Below the pieces are notes generated by a model. The model was not told the DNA's origin and ran no database searches. It saw only the letters and a list, made by a program, of their open reading frames with translations. A program made the position numbers and the translations under genes. This document shows, piece after piece, positions 10,008 through 19,512 of a stretch of DNA of 64,000 nucleotides. Within the stretch, counting starts at the first letter, position 1, and each line of letters opens with the position of its first letter. Where the stretch lies: the NCBI RefSeq assembly GCF_001741865.1, contig NZ_CP017147.1, positions 2,347,001 to 2,411,000 on the forward strand, written 5' to 3'. This stretch comes from Bosea vaviloviae. Lineage in GTDB: Bacteria > Pseudomonadota > Alphaproteobacteria > Rhizobiales > Beijerinckiaceae.

Positions 10008-10069
10008 TAGTAACCAGTCGTATCGGCGGCTCATGGCGAGGGCAAGGCGAGGGATTGGCCAGCCCACCG

Positions 10070-10666
10070 TCACTTTTCCATCGGCAGATGATCGCTGGAC
10101 AGGGCAGCATAGAGCAGATGATCGGCCCAGGAGCCGTTGATGCGCAGATAGGCCCGCGCCATGCCCTCGCTTTGAAAGCCGACCCGTTCCAGCAGGCGCT
10201 TCGACGGTTCGTTGTTGGGCAGGCAGGCGGCCTCGACGCGGTGCAGTGCGAGATCCTGGAAGGCGAAGCGCAAGGCGCCGCGCACGGCCTCGGTCATGTA
10301 GCCCTTGCCGGCATGGCGCTGGCCCATCCAGTAGCCGAGCGTGCAGGCCTGGGCGACGCCGCGCCTGACGAGGCCGAGCGTCAGCCCGCCGAGCAGGATT
10401 TCCGAGCGCGTGTCGAAGATGAAGAGTGAATAGGCCTCGTCGGTCGCGATCTCGCGGGCGGCGCGCTTGACCCGCAGGCGGAAGGAGGTGCGCGTCAGAT
10501 CGTCCTCGTTCCAGACCGGTTCCCATGGCGTCAGGAATTCGCGGCTTTCCATGCGCAGCACGGCCCAGGCGGCGTAGTCGGTTGCGACCGGCGCGCGCAG
10601 CGCGAGATTTTGCGTGCGGATCAGCGGGCGCGTCGGGGGATCCGTCGCGAAGCGGAAGAGCGCCAT
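10070..10666 (-). CDS. RimJ-like GNAT N-acetyltransferase
   Basis: A 198-residue acetyltransferase of the RimJ/RimL type, which acetylates protein N-termini or small amines. It shows LIRTQNLALRAPVATDYAAW at the N-terminus, LGYWMGQRHAGKGYMTEAVR with the acetyl-CoA loop, HRVEAACLPNNEPSKRLLER, and GFQSEGMARAYLRINGSW at the end; these are family signatures in the correct order. It starts six bases after the stop of the M16 peptidase gene and so is the last cistron of the thrC operon. Confidence 0.9.
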   Translation of the reverse strand: MALFRFATDPPTRPLIRTQNLALRAPVATDYAAWAVLRMESREFLTPWEPVWNEDDLTRTSFRLRVKRAAREIATDEAYSLFIFDTRSEILLGGLTLGLVRRGVAQACTLGYWMGQRHAGKGYMTEAVRGALRFAFQDLALHRVEAACLPNNEPSKRLLERVGFQSEGMARAYLRINGSWADHLLYAALSSDHLPMEK

Positions 10667-10672
10667 CGCGGT

Positions 10673-12016
10673 TCAGTCCGGGATGCGGGCTGCGTGGAGC
10701 AGGCGCTTGGCCGGCGGCAGGCCCTGCAGCGGTCCGACCGCCGCGATCGTCGGCTGGTGGCCGAGCAGCGAGCGCCCGGCGGCGCGGACGTCTTCCAGGG
10801 TCACCGCATCGAGCCGCGCGGCAAGCTCTTCGCGCGGGATGGCGCGGCCGAAGAGCAGGACCTGGCGCGCCATCTGCTCCAGCTTGCCGCCGGGGCTTTC
10901 GAGCGAGGCCAGAAGCCCGACCTTCATCTGCGCCCGAGCGCGCGCGACCTCGATCTCGCTGACATCCTCGGCCGCCTGGCGCAGGCAGGCGAGCGCGACA
11001 TCGATCAATTCGCCGACATCCTCGGGCGCGGTGCCGGCGCTGATGCCGAACACGCCGCAATCCGAGAAGGGCCAGTGGAAGGCGTCGACCGCATAGGCGA
11101 GGCCGCGCTGCTCGCGGACCTGCTGGAACAGCCGCGACGACAGCCCACCCCCGAGCACCGACGAGAAGATCTGCAGCGGGTAATGCGCGCCATTGCTGAA
11201 GGGCTGGCCGGGAAAGCCGAGAACGAGATGGACCTGCTCTTCGTCGCTCTTGATTCGGGCCTCGCCGCCGCGGTAGTGGCCCGCCTCGCGCGGCGCGGCG
11301 GTGGCGGGGCCCGGGAGCAGGGTGGAGAGATGCTTTTCCGCCAGGGCGACGAGTTCGGCATGGTCGACGGCGCCCGACGCGGCCAGCACCATATTGCCGG
11401 CATGGTAGTGCCGCGCCAGATAGGCGCGGATCGCATCGGGCGTGAAACCCTTGACCGTCTTGGCGGTGCCCAGGATCGGCCGGCCGAGCGGCTGGTCGGG
11501 AAAGGCCGCCTGCAGGAAGCGATCATAGACGAGGTCGTCGGGCGTATCCTGGACGGCGCTGATCTCCTGCAGGATCACGCCCTTCTCGCGCTTGAGCTCT
11601 TCGGCGGTCAGCGCCGGCGCGGTCAGGATATCGGAGAGGATGTCGACGGCGAGCGGCAGGTCGGAGCCGAGCACGCGGGCGGTGTAGCAGGTGTATTCGA
11701 CCGATGTCGCGGCGTTGAGATCGCCACCGACGCTCTCGATCTCCTCGGCGATCTCGAGCGCGTTGCGCCGTGCCGTACCCTTGAAGGCCATGTGCTCGAG
11801 CAGATGGGCGAGGCCGTGCTCATGGGGCAGCTCGTCGCGCGAACCGGCGCCGATCCAGATGCCGAGCGAGACGGTCACGGCATGGTCCATATGCTGCGAG
11901 ACGATGCGCAGGCCCGACGGCAGCGTCGTCAGCCCGACATCGGGGTCATGCGCGCCATGGCCGTTGCCGGTCGGGGCCGCGATCTCGGCTGTCTCGGCCG
12001 GGCCGGTCGCGCTCAT
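10673..12016 (-). CDS. M16 family zinc peptidase (processing-peptidase-like)
   Basis: A 447-residue member of the pitrilysin family, related to the mitochondrial processing peptidase beta subunit. The inverted zinc motif HxxEH is intact in GLAHLLEHMAFKGT, and the distal glutamate falls in VILQEISAVQDTPDDL. VGDLNAATSVEYTCYTARVL and LSSRLFQQVREQRGLAYAVD are further landmarks. The N-terminal 25 residues are a non-conserved leader with no clear signal peptide. Its ATG overlaps the thrC stop by four bases (ATGA). The pairing with thrC is common in Rhizobiales. Confidence 0.93.
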   Translation of the reverse strand: MSATGPAETAEIAAPTGNGHGAHDPDVGLTTLPSGLRIVSQHMDHAVTVSLGIWIGAGSRDELPHEHGLAHLLEHMAFKGTARRNALEIAEEIESVGGDLNAATSVEYTCYTARVLGSDLPLAVDILSDILTAPALTAEELKREKGVILQEISAVQDTPDDLVYDRFLQAAFPDQPLGRPILGTAKTVKGFTPDAIRAYLARHYHAGNMVLAASGAVDHAELVALAEKHLSTLLPGPATAAPREAGHYRGGEARIKSDEEQVHLVLGFPGQPFSNGAHYPLQIFSSVLGGGLSSRLFQQVREQRGLAYAVDAFHWPFSDCGVFGISAGTAPEDVGELIDVALACLRQAAEDVSEIEVARARAQMKVGLLASLESPGGKLEQMARQVLLFGRAIPREELAARLDAVTLEDVRAAGRSLLGHQPTIAAVGPLQGLPPAKRLLHAARIPD

Positions 12017-13428
12017 GCCGCCGCTCCCCTGACCGCGCGCGCATTCTGCCGCACGAAATCCTCGATGCGCGCGAGATCGTTCGGCAGCAAGGTGAAGCGC
12101 TCCTGGCGCTCCATCAAATCGGCGAGATGGGCCGGCAAAGCAGGCGAGACGCCGCTCGCTGCCTTCACCGCCACGGGGAATTTCGCGGGATGGGCCGTGC
12201 CGAGCACGATCATCGGCGTGGCCGGATCGGCTTCGAGGCCGCGCCGCGCCGCGCCTACGCCCACTGCCGTATGCGGATCGAGCAGATAGCCCGCCTCGCG
12301 CCAGCTCCGGTCGATCTCGGCGGCGGTCTGCGCCTCGTCGACCGCGGTGGCATCGAACTCATTGCGGATTTTCGCCAAGGGCCCGGCGGCGATCTCGAAA
12401 CGGCCGGATTGCTGCAGCGATTGCATCAAACGGCGCACGGCAGCGCCGTCGCGGTCATGCGCCTCGAATAGCAGACGCTCGAAGTTCGACGAGATCTGGA
12501 TGTCCATCGAGGGCGAGGTCGTCGCGGCGACGCCGCGCATCTCGTAGACGCCGCTCGCCAGCGTCCGTGCCAGGATGTCGTTGCTGTTGGTGCCGATCAG
12601 CAATCGCTCGATCGGCAGCCCCATGCGCTTGGCGACGAAGCCGGCGAGCACATCGCCGAAATTGCCGGTCGGCACGGCGAAGGAGACTTTTCGCGCCGGT
12701 CCGCCAAGCGCCACCGCTGAGGTGAAGTAGTACACGCTCTGCGCCGCGACCCGGGCCCAGTTGATCGAGTTGACGCCCGACAGGCCGATCTCGTCGCGGA
12801 AGGCGTGATGGTTGAACATCGCCTTCAGCAGGTTCTGGCAATCGTCGAAGGTGCCGTCGACCGCGATGGCGTGGACATTGGGCGCATCGACCGTGGTCAT
12901 CTGCCGGCGCTGCACATCCGAAACCCGCCCCTGCGGGTAGAGGATGAAGACATCGACGCGGGCAAGGCCCTTGAAGGCGTCGATCGCCGCCCCGCCGGTG
13001 TCGCCCGAGGTTGCGCCGACGATGGTGGCGCGCTCGCCGCGCAAGGCCAGGACATGGTCCATCAATCGCCCGAGCAATTGCATCGCCACGTCCTTGAAGG
13101 CGAGCGTCGGGCCGTGGAAGAGTTCGAGCACGAAGAGATTGTCGGCGAGCTGCGTCAGCGGACAGACGGCCGGATGCCGGAAGCCGGCATAGGCCGCCGC
13201 GATCATCTCGCCCAGCGCCTTGGTCTCGATGTCGCCATCGGTCAGCGCGCCGAGCACGCGTTCGGCGACTTGCGTATAGGATTTTCCGGCAAAGCCCGCG
13301 ATCTCGCTCTGCGGCAGGACAGGCCAGGATTTCGGTACGTAAAGCCCGCCATCGCGGGCAAGCCCGGCGAGAAGAGCGTCGGAAAAGGAGAGCGCGGGCG
13401 CTTCCCCGCGAGTGGACTCATGCAGCAC
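12013..13428 (-). CDS. thrC: Threonine synthase
   Basis: A 471-residue PLP enzyme that converts O-phosphohomoserine to threonine, the last step of threonine synthesis. It opens STRGEAPALSFSDALLAGLA; the PLP lysine lies in GPTLAFKDVAMQLLGRLMD; GATSGDTGGAAIDAFKGL and VPTGNFGDVLAGFVAKRMG bind the phosphates. The length is that of the long bacterial type. The start is a GTG (V-L-H-E-S-T-R); no better codon is seen. It is the first gene of thrC-M16-GNAT; a gap of about 105 bases separates it from surf1. Confidence 0.96.
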   Translation of the reverse strand: MLHESTRGEAPALSFSDALLAGLARDGGLYVPKSWPVLPQSEIAGFAGKSYTQVAERVLGALTDGDIETKALGEMIAAAYAGFRHPAVCPLTQLADNLFVLELFHGPTLAFKDVAMQLLGRLMDHVLALRGERATIVGATSGDTGGAAIDAFKGLARVDVFILYPQGRVSDVQRRQMTTVDAPNVHAIAVDGTFDDCQNLLKAMFNHHAFRDEIGLSGVNSINWARVAAQSVYYFTSAVALGGPARKVSFAVPTGNFGDVLAGFVAKRMGLPIERLLIGTNSNDILARTLASGVYEMRGVAATTSPSMDIQISSNFERLLFEAHDRDGAAVRRLMQSLQQSGRFEIAAGPLAKIRNEFDATAVDEAQTAAEIDRSWREAGYLLDPHTAVGVGAARRGLEADPATPMIVLGTAHPAKFPVAVKAASGVSPALPAHLADLMERQERFTLLPNDLARIEDFVRQNARAVRGAAA

Positions 13429-13535
13429 GGTGTTTGGTCTCGGTGATCCCAGTTGTTGCTATAGGCTGCTCTGCCGGTTTCGGCAAAACCGGATCCGCAT
13501 CCAAAATCTGATGTGCATGCAAAACCGGCTGCGCG

Positions 13536-14327
13536 TCAGGGCGCTGCGTCGCCGGCCTTGTGCGCCTGCGGGATTTTGCGCGCCTGCAGGACGAAGGCCG
13601 CGAACACCCCCAGCAGCGTCAGCGCCAGCCCGAACCAGGTCAGCGCATATTGCAGGTGGTTGTCGGGAATCCGGGCGATCAGCTCCTTGGGGTCGACCCC
13701 GGCGGGCGGGATCAGGCCGTCACCCTGGCGCTCCGCTTCGAGATAGAAGGACGGGCCGCCGCTCAAGCCCAGCGAGGCTGCGATGGCGGCGGGATCGCGC
13801 GTATAGAACTCGCGCTGGGCGGGCAGGTCGCTGGGCGTGAAGGCGTTGCGTGCCTCGGCCGCGCGCAGGAAGCCGGTGACGGTCGCCGGGCCCGCTGCGG
13901 GCTTGATCTCGCCGAGCCTGTTCTCGGGCACGAAGCCGCGATTGATCAGGATCGTGCCGCCACCCGCCAGCCGGAAGCCCTGGAAGACCCAGCGGCCGAA
14001 GCCGGAGAGTTGGCGCGTGCCCGGTCCGCCCGAGGCGATCGTGGTGCGCACGCTGGCGAAGGGGCCGTCGATGAAGGCTCCGCTTGCCGCGACGCGCGTC
14101 AGGTCGAGCTTAGCGGGGTCGAGCGTGGCCCAGTTGGAGGCAGCAGGCATGACGGCGGGGGCGCCGGCGGCCTGCGCCTCCAGCCGTGCGATGAAGTCGT
14201 GCTTCTCGGTCATGCGTTCGAGCTGCCAGGCTCCAAGCGTGCAGAGCACCAGCGTGCCGATGACCGTCAGGATAGCCGGAGCGAGCAAGCTGGGGCGGCG
14301 CCGGGCGGGGAGGGCCTCGCCGCTCAT
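13536..14327 (-). CDS. SURF1 family cytochrome oxidase biogenesis protein
   Basis: A 263-residue membrane protein that helps deliver heme a to subunit I of cytochrome c oxidase. The topology is typical: transmembrane helices near residues 14-32 and 228-248 around a periplasmic domain. Landmarks are LGAWQLERMTEKHDFIARLE, GRWVFQGFRLAGGGTILINR, GFVPENR and DNHLQYALTWFGLALTL. It follows DUF983 with a four-base overlap and closes the cox cluster. Confidence 0.94.
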   Translation of the reverse strand: MSGEALPARRRPSLLAPAILTVIGTLVLCTLGAWQLERMTEKHDFIARLEAQAAGAPAVMPAASNWATLDPAKLDLTRVAASGAFIDGPFASVRTTIASGGPGTRQLSGFGRWVFQGFRLAGGGTILINRGFVPENRLGEIKPAAGPATVTGFLRAAEARNAFTPSDLPAQREFYTRDPAAIAASLGLSGGPSFYLEAERQGDGLIPPAGVDPKELIARIPDNHLQYALTWFGLALTLLGVFAAFVLQARKIPQAHKAGDAAP

Positions 14328-14698
14328 TTCTCCAGCCTGCCTTGTTCCGCCTTGTTGACATATTGCAGGGCGACCGCAAGCCCCTTCATCGGCCGCAGCA
14401 GCGCCAGGCAGACGATCACGGCGAGCGGCAGCCAGATCACCATATGCAGCCAGATCGGCGGCTCGTAGGCGATCTCGACATAGAGCGCCGCGCCCAGCAC
14501 GGCGAAGCCCGCGATCAGCATGATGAAGACGGCCGGCCCGTCGGCCGAATCGGCGAAGGCGAAGTCGAGCCCGCAGGCGGCGCAGCGCGGGCGCACCTTG
14601 AGAAAGCCGTCGAACAATTTGCCCTCGCCGCAGCGCGGGCAGCGGCCGGCGAGGCCCGTCGAGTAGGGCGAGGGCAGACTATGGTGTTCGTCGGCCAT
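14324..14698 (-). CDS. DUF983 family membrane protein
   Basis: A 124-residue protein with an N-terminal zinc-ribbon-like segment, GRCPRCGEGKLFDGFLKV then CAACGLDF, and two transmembrane helices. DUF983 genes are routine companions of coxC and surf1 in alphaproteobacteria; a role in oxidase assembly is inferred from context. The start is at MADEHHSLPSPY, since the 20 codons upstream fall in repeat sequence. Confidence 0.88.
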   Translation of the reverse strand: MADEHHSLPSPYSTGLAGRCPRCGEGKLFDGFLKVRPRCAACGLDFAFADSADGPAVFIMLIAGFAVLGAALYVEIAYEPPIWLHMVIWLPLAVIVCLALLRPMKGLAVALQYVNKAEQGRLEK

Positions 14699-14752
14699 GG
14701 CGGCCTCCATGAAGCGTGATGCCGGAGCATGATGATTTGCACGGAAACACGC

Positions 14753-14860
14753 CGTCATCCTGGGCGACCGCAGGTCGTCCCGGGATCCATCATAGAGTGC
14801 GGCGGAGCCCTATGATGGATCCCGGAGCTGCGCCGCTTCGCGGCTTGTCCAGGATGACGG
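14753..14860. repeat. Palindromic intergenic repeat, CCGTCATCC...GGATGACGG type
   Basis: Outer arms CCGTCATCCTGG and CCAGGATGACGG, inner arms GGGATCCATCATAG and CTATGATGGATCCC. The whole 108 bases can fold into one long hairpin. It fills most of the gap between DUF983 and coxC; the related copy at 52-135 is more decayed. Confidence 0.75.
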
Positions 14861-14889
14861 CTCATGTCTGAGCGGCGTCATCATGCTCC

Positions 14890-14924
14890 AAAAAGCGCAA
14901 AGGCGGCCGTGAGGCCGCCTTTGC
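14890..14924 (-). terminator. Terminator after coxC
   Basis: A perfect 12-bp stem (GCAAAGGCGGCC / GGCCGCCTTTGC) with the loop TCAC on the minus strand, followed by GCTTTTTGG. It lies 20 bases after the coxC stop, so much transcription should end before DUF983 and surf1, which then need readthrough or their own promoter. Confidence 0.82.
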
Positions 14925-14944
14925 CGTTGCGATATCGCGTTGCC

Positions 14945-15808
14945 TCAGTGCGCCGCGGCAGCGACCGAACCGGCGCCCCAGACATAGATCGAGGCGAACA
15001 GGAACAGCCAGACCACGTCGACGAAATGCCAGTACCAGGCGGCGAATTCGAAGCCGAGATGCTGCTCGGGTTTGAAATGGCCGAGATAGGCCCGGTAGAG
15101 GCAGATGGCGAGGAAGATCGTGCCGATGATCACATGCGCGCCGTGGAAGCCGGTCGCCATGAAGAAGGTCGCGCCATAGACGTTGCCGCTGAAGGCGAAG
15201 GCCGCGTGCGAATACTCATAGGCCTGGCAGAGCGTGAACAGGATGCCCAGGATCACGGTGAGCCAGAGGCCCTGCTTCAGGCCCCTGCGGTCGCCCTCGA
15301 TCAAGGCGTGATGCGCCCAGGTCACGGTGGTGCCGGAGGTCAGCAGGATCAGCGTGTTGAGCAGCGGCAGGTGCCAGGGGTCGAAGGTCTGGATGCCCTT
15401 GGGCGGCCAGACGCCGCCGGTGAACTCCTGGCGGGTGAAGTTGATCGCCTCGTAGCTGAACAGGCTGGCGTCGAAATAGGCCCAGAACCAGGCGACGAAG
15501 AACATCACCTCGGAGGCGATGAACATGATCATGCCGTAGCGGTGATGCATCTGCACCACCCTGGTGTGGTGGCCTTCCTTCTCGGCCTCGCGGACCACGT
15601 CCATCCACCAGGCGAGCATGGTGTAGAGCACGCCGAGCAGGCCGATGCCGAAGATCAAGGGGCCGAGCTTCATGCCGCCCAGCAGCATGGCCTTCATCCA
15701 CATCACGGCGCCGATCGCCATCACCGTCGCGCTGGTCGCGCCGACGAGCGGCCACGGGCTCGGGTCGACGAGATGGTAGTCGTGGTTCTTGGTATGGGCC
15801 CCGGCCAT
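14945..15808 (-). CDS. coxC: Cytochrome c oxidase subunit III
   Basis: A 287-residue seven-helix subunit of the aa3-type oxidase. Signatures are [37 protein letters not shown] (with the conserved lipid- and proton-antenna-region glutamates), [32 protein letters not shown] and [19 protein letters not shown] at the C-terminus. It lies downstream of ctaG in the canonical alphaproteobacterial order. Confidence 0.97.
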   Translation of the reverse strand: MAGAHTKNHDYHLVDPSPWPLVGATSATVMAIGAVMWMKAMLLGGMKLGPLIFGIGLLGVLYTMLAWWMDVVREAEKEGHHTRVVQMHHRYGMIMFIASEVMFFVAWFWAYFDASLFSYEAINFTRQEFTGGVWPPKGIQTFDPWHLPLLNTLILLTSGTTVTWAHHALIEGDRRGLKQGLWLTVILGILFTLCQAYEYSHAAFAFSGNVYGATFFMATGFHGAHVIIGTIFLAICLYRAYLGHFKPEQHLGFEFAAWYWHFVDVVWLFLFASIYVWGAGSVAAAAH

Positions 15809-15867
15809 GTATCAGTCTCCGCGTCCGACTTTATCTGCGCAGCGCTTCGGCTTCGCTCGTATTAGGT

Positions 15868-15909
15868 TCGACTAGTTACAGGTTTGAATCGACTAGTTAC
15901 AGGTTTGAT
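15868..15909. repeat. 21-bp direct tandem duplication across the ctaG stop codon
   Basis: TCGACTAGTTACAGGTTTGA(A/T) occurs twice head to tail. The stop codon and last residues of ctaG lie in the second copy, so the first copy is a non-coding echo of the gene's end. Confidence 0.9.
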
Positions 15910-16496
15910 TTGGCCGCGTCACCCTTGCCCTCGGCGACGGGCTGGCCCGCCTTCGACTGGAAATAGGTGTAGGACAAGGTCATCGAATTGACGCCGTCGA
16001 GGTCGCGATTTCCGGCGATCTCCGGGTCGATGTAGAACACCACCGGCGCCTCCAGGCTCTCGCCCGGCTGCAGCGTATGCTCGGTGAAGCAGAAGCACTG
16101 GATCTTGACGAAATAGGCCGCGCCCTTCTCGGGCGCGATGTTGAAGGTCGCGATCCCGGTCGAGGTCCGGCTGGAACGGTTGGTGATCTTGTAGAACACC
16201 GTCTGCGTCTGGCCGACGCGCAAGCTGATCTCGGGGCTCTCGGGCGTGAAGGTCCAGCCCAGCCCGGGCGCGACATTGGCGTCGAAGCGCACGGCCATGG
16301 TCCGGTCGAGGATCACGCCGGCGCCGGCCGTGCCGACCATCGGCGTGCCGCCGAAGCCCGTCGCCTTGCAGAACATGTCGTAGAGCGGCACCGAGGCGAA
16401 GGCCAAGCCGGTCATGCCCATGGCGACGCCGGCGCAGATCAGCGCGGTGCGCCGCAGGTTCGCGGGCTGTCCGCGAGGCGCGGGGGCGGGCGCCAT
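15897..16496 (-). CDS. ctaG: Cytochrome c oxidase assembly protein CtaG (Cox11)
   Basis: A 199-residue copper chaperone that supplies CuB to subunit I. One N-terminal membrane anchor (ICAGVAMGMTGLAFASVPLY) precedes DMFCKATGFGGTP, and the copper motif CFCFTE is intact in VKIQCFCFTEHTLQPGE. The C-terminal NSMTLSYTYFQSK is conserved. Its ATG overlaps the coxF stop codon (TAATG). Confidence 0.96.
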   Translation of the reverse strand: MAPAPAPRGQPANLRRTALICAGVAMGMTGLAFASVPLYDMFCKATGFGGTPMVGTAGAGVILDRTMAVRFDANVAPGLGWTFTPESPEISLRVGQTQTVFYKITNRSSRTSTGIATFNIAPEKGAAYFVKIQCFCFTEHTLQPGESLEAPVVFYIDPEIAGNRDLDGVNSMTLSYTYFQSKAGQPVAEGKGDAAKSNL

Positions 16497-16666
16497 TACA
16501 GCGGCCTGTTCATGATCGCGGGGCCGGTCTTCACCAGCGTCACCACGAAGAAGAACACGACGAGGCCGGCGAGCACCAGAGCCAGCGCCACCGAGCGGCG
16601 CTTGCGGCGCGCCAGATCCTCTGGCGTGAAAGCCGGCGCTTTCGGGCGCTTGGGAGCCTCGCTCAT
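16496..16666 (-). CDS. CoxF-like small membrane protein
   Basis: A 56-residue protein, [20 protein letters not shown] followed by a basic stretch RKRRS and one transmembrane helix. It overlaps ctaB upstream (ATGA) and ctaG downstream (TAATG), which is strong evidence of translation. Small single-helix proteins at this position are annotated as CoxF in Rhizobiales and are linked to oxidase assembly by context only. Confidence 0.88.
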   Translation of the reverse strand: MSEAPKRPKAPAFTPEDLARRKRRSVALALVLAGLVVFFFVVTLVKTGPAIMNRPL

Positions 16667-17619
16667 CCGATCACCTTGGGCAGGGCCCACATCAAGCCGA
16701 GGCTGTTCTCGGCGAGGAGCACGGCAAACAGCAGGAAGAGATAGAGGATCGAGAAGGCAAACAACGCATAGCAGGCCTTGCTGGCGGCCTCGCCCTGCGT
16801 CGTGCGCAGCACGCGCACCGCAAGGCCGATCATGGCCAGGCCCGTGATCACGGAGACGACGAGATAGACCAGCCCACCGAAGCCCATCAGCGCGGGCAGC
16901 ACGGCGACGGGCGCCATCACCAGCGAATAGGCCATGATCTGGCGGCGCGTCGCGGCGGCGCCGGCGACATTGGGCAGCATCGGGATGCCGGCGCGGGCAT
17001 AGTCCTCGGACTTCACCAAAGCGAGCGCCCAGAAATGCGGCGGCGTCCACAGGAAGATGATCGCGAACAGCACCAGCGAGTGCATGCCGAAATCGCCGGT
17101 CACCACCGCCTCGCCGATCATCGGAGGGAAGGCGCCGGCCGCGCCGCCGATGACGATGTTCTGCGGCGTCCAGCGCTTCAGCCACATCGAATAGATCACG
17201 GCATAGAAGAAGATCGTGAAGGCGAGCATGCCGGCCGCCAGCAGGTTGGCGACGAGGCCGAGCACGAGCACGGAGCCGACCGAAAGCGTCAGGCCGAAGG
17301 CCAGCGCCTCCGAGGGCAGGATGCGGCCGGCTGGAATCGGGCGCTTGGCGGTGCGCGTCATCAGCTTGTCGATGTCGGCGTCGTACCACATGTTGAGGCA
17401 GCCTGAGGCGCCGGCTCCGACGGCGATCGCCAGCAGGGCGGCGAGGCCGAGCACCGGATGCACGGAGCCCGGCGCCGTCGCCATGCCGCCGAGCGCGGTG
17501 ACCACGACGAGCAGCATCACGCGCGGCTTCAACAGCTCGAAGAAGTCGCGCGCCTCTCCCGTGGAGGTCAGCGCGCCGCCTTCGGTGCGAGGATCGATCC
17601 TGTCGAACACAGCGGCCAT
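16663..17619 (-). CDS. ctaB: Protoheme IX farnesyltransferase (heme o synthase)
   Basis: A 318-residue UbiA-type prenyltransferase that adds a farnesyl group to heme b, making heme o on the way to heme a. [18 protein letters not shown] opens the first helix. The first Asp-rich site is [19 protein letters not shown], and [18 protein letters not shown] is the typical second loop. Eight or nine membrane helices fit the sequence. It follows coxA after about 160 bases and overlaps coxF. Confidence 0.96.
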   Translation of the reverse strand: MAAVFDRIDPRTEGGALTSTGEARDFFELLKPRVMLLVVVTALGGMATAPGSVHPVLGLAALLAIAVGAGASGCLNMWYDADIDKLMTRTAKRPIPAGRILPSEALAFGLTLSVGSVLVLGLVANLLAAGMLAFTIFFYAVIYSMWLKRWTPQNIVIGGAAGAFPPMIGEAVVTGDFGMHSLVLFAIIFLWTPPHFWALALVKSEDYARAGIPMLPNVAGAAATRRQIMAYSLVMAPVAVLPALMGFGGLVYLVVSVITGLAMIGLAVRVLRTTQGEAASKACYALFAFSILYLFLLFAVLLAENSLGLMWALPKVIG

Positions 17620-17747
17620 CGGATTCAGGTCAATTCACTTGTTGCGGCGCCCCTGGAGGGCGCGATGGGCTTTTGGCGGAAGCGAGCCTTGGCGAAAGAA
17701 GCTTGTCCGCCCGTCTCCGGAACGCCTCGGCAGGCGCTCGGGAGAGG

Positions 17748-17778
17748 GGCGGCGGCGGGCCGATGGGGCCGCCGCCTG
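17748..17778. other. GC-rich hairpin between coxA and ctaB
   Basis: GGCGGCGG and CCGCCGCC flank a short GC-rich loop just after the coxA stop. No T-run follows on the minus strand, so it looks more like a transcript-stabilising or pausing structure than a full terminator. Confidence 0.4.
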
Positions 17779-17783
17779 TTGGA

Positions 17784-19418
17784 TCAGTGGTCCGAGCCGG
17801 TGATGCGCGGCAGGGTCTCGAACTGGTGGAAGGGCGGCGGCGAGGGCAGCGTCCATTCCAGGGTGGTGGCGCCTTCGCCCCAGGGATTGTCCCCGGCGAG
17901 GACCTTCTTCGAGAAGGCGTTGTAGACGCCGTAGAAGAAGATCAGCAGGCCGGCGGCGAAGATGTAGGAGCCGATCGACGAGATGAGGTGCCAGTGCCAG
18001 AAGGCGTCGGGATAGTCGGCATAGTGACGCGGCATGCCGGCCAGACCGAGGAAGTGCTGCGGGAAGAATAGCACGTTGGCGCCGATGAAGGCGACGTAGA
18101 AGTGCAGCCGGCCGATCCAGTCCGGGATGACATAGCCGCTCATCTTCGGGAACCAGTAGTAGAAGCCCGCGAAGATGCCGAACACGGCGCCCAGCGACAG
18201 CACGTAGTGGAAATGCGCCACGACGTAATAGGTCGCGTGCAGCGAGCGGTCGACGCCGGCGTTCGCCAGCACGACGCCGGTGACGCCGCCGACGGTGAAC
18301 AGGAAGATGAAGCCGTTCGCCCACAGCATCGGCGCGGTGAAGCGGATCGAACCGCCCCACATCGTCGCGATCCAGGAGAAGATCTTCACGCCGGTCGGCA
18401 CTGCGATGACCATCGTCGCGAAGACGAAATAGCGCTGCGTGTTGAGCGAGAGGCCGGCGGTGTACATGTGGTGCGCCCACACGATGAAGCCGACGACGCC
18501 GATCGCGACCATGGCGTAGGCCATGCCGAGATAGCCGAAGATCGGCTTCTTCGAGAAGGTCGAGATGATGTGGCTGACGATGCCGAAGGCCGGCAGGATC
18601 ATGATGTAGACTTCGGGGTGGCCGAAGAACCAGAACAGGTGCTGGTAGAGGATCGGGTCGCCGCCGCCGGCCGGGTCATAGAAGGTCGTGCCGAAATTGC
18701 GGTCGGTCAGCAGCATGGTGATGGCGCCGGCGAGCACCGGCAGCGCCAGCAGCAGCAGGAAGGCGGTGACCAGCACCGACCAGGCGAAGAGCGGCATCTT
18801 GTGCAGCGTCATGCCCGGAGCGCGCATGTTCAGGATGGTGGTGATGAAGTTGATCGCGCCCAGGATCGAGGCCGCGCCGGCGAGGTGGAGCGCCAGGATG
18901 CCGAAATCGACGGAGGGGCCGGGATGGCCGGCCGAGGAGAAGGGCGGATAGATCGTCCAGCCGGTGCCGACGCCATGGGCGCCGGGAGCACCTTCCACGA
19001 ACATCGAGATGATCAGCAGCACGAAGCCGGCGACCGTCAGCCAGAACGAGATGTTGTTCATGCGCGGGAAGGCCATGTCCGGCGCGCCGATCATCAAGGG
19101 CACGAACCAGTTGCCGAAGCCGCCGATGACGGCGGGCATGACCATGAAGAAGATCATGATCAGGCCGTGGCCGGTGACGAAGACGTTGTAGCTCTGGCCG
19201 TTGGCGAAGATCTGGAGGCCCGGCTGCTGCAGCTCGATGCGCATCATGATCGACAGGAAGCCGCCGACGAGGCCCGCCATGATCGAGAAGCACAGATAGA
19301 GCGTGCCGATGTCCTTGTGGTTGGTGGACAACAGCCAGCGGCGCCACCCGGTCGGGTGGTGCTCGTGGCCGGCATCGTCATGTCCGTGGCCATGGGCGTC
19401 GTGAGCCGCAGTTGCCAT
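17784..19418 (-). CDS. coxA: Cytochrome c oxidase subunit I
   Basis: A 544-residue heme-copper oxidase catalytic subunit (heme a, heme a3 and CuB). It begins with a His-rich leader, then [19 protein letters not shown]. The D-channel asparagines and aspartate region ([20 protein letters not shown]), the H-Y CuB motif [18 protein letters not shown], the K-channel segment and the heme ligand pair in [17 protein letters not shown] are all present. The C-terminal [19 protein letters not shown] is typical of the A1 family. It follows coxB by about 95 bases. Confidence 0.98.
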   Translation of the reverse strand: MATAAHDAHGHGHDDAGHEHHPTGWRRWLLSTNHKDIGTLYLCFSIMAGLVGGFLSIMMRIELQQPGLQIFANGQSYNVFVTGHGLIMIFFMVMPAVIGGFGNWFVPLMIGAPDMAFPRMNNISFWLTVAGFVLLIISMFVEGAPGAHGVGTGWTIYPPFSSAGHPGPSVDFGILALHLAGAASILGAINFITTILNMRAPGMTLHKMPLFAWSVLVTAFLLLLALPVLAGAITMLLTDRNFGTTFYDPAGGGDPILYQHLFWFFGHPEVYIMILPAFGIVSHIISTFSKKPIFGYLGMAYAMVAIGVVGFIVWAHHMYTAGLSLNTQRYFVFATMVIAVPTGVKIFSWIATMWGGSIRFTAPMLWANGFIFLFTVGGVTGVVLANAGVDRSLHATYYVVAHFHYVLSLGAVFGIFAGFYYWFPKMSGYVIPDWIGRLHFYVAFIGANVLFFPQHFLGLAGMPRHYADYPDAFWHWHLISSIGSYIFAAGLLIFFYGVYNAFSKKVLAGDNPWGEGATTLEWTLPSPPPFHQFETLPRITGSDH

Positions 19419-19512
19419 GGGGTGGTCTCCTTATGCGAATCGGGTTCGCTACAGTCGGTCGGTCAAGAGCGGCGCCGGTCTTGAAGCCCGCGCCGCAGGT
19501 TTGCGTTGTCTT

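Noticed and set aside
18102..19484. Long plus-strand open frame opposite coxA
   Set aside because: Low-complexity Asp/Arg/His-rich translation, antisense to an unmistakable oxidase subunit I.
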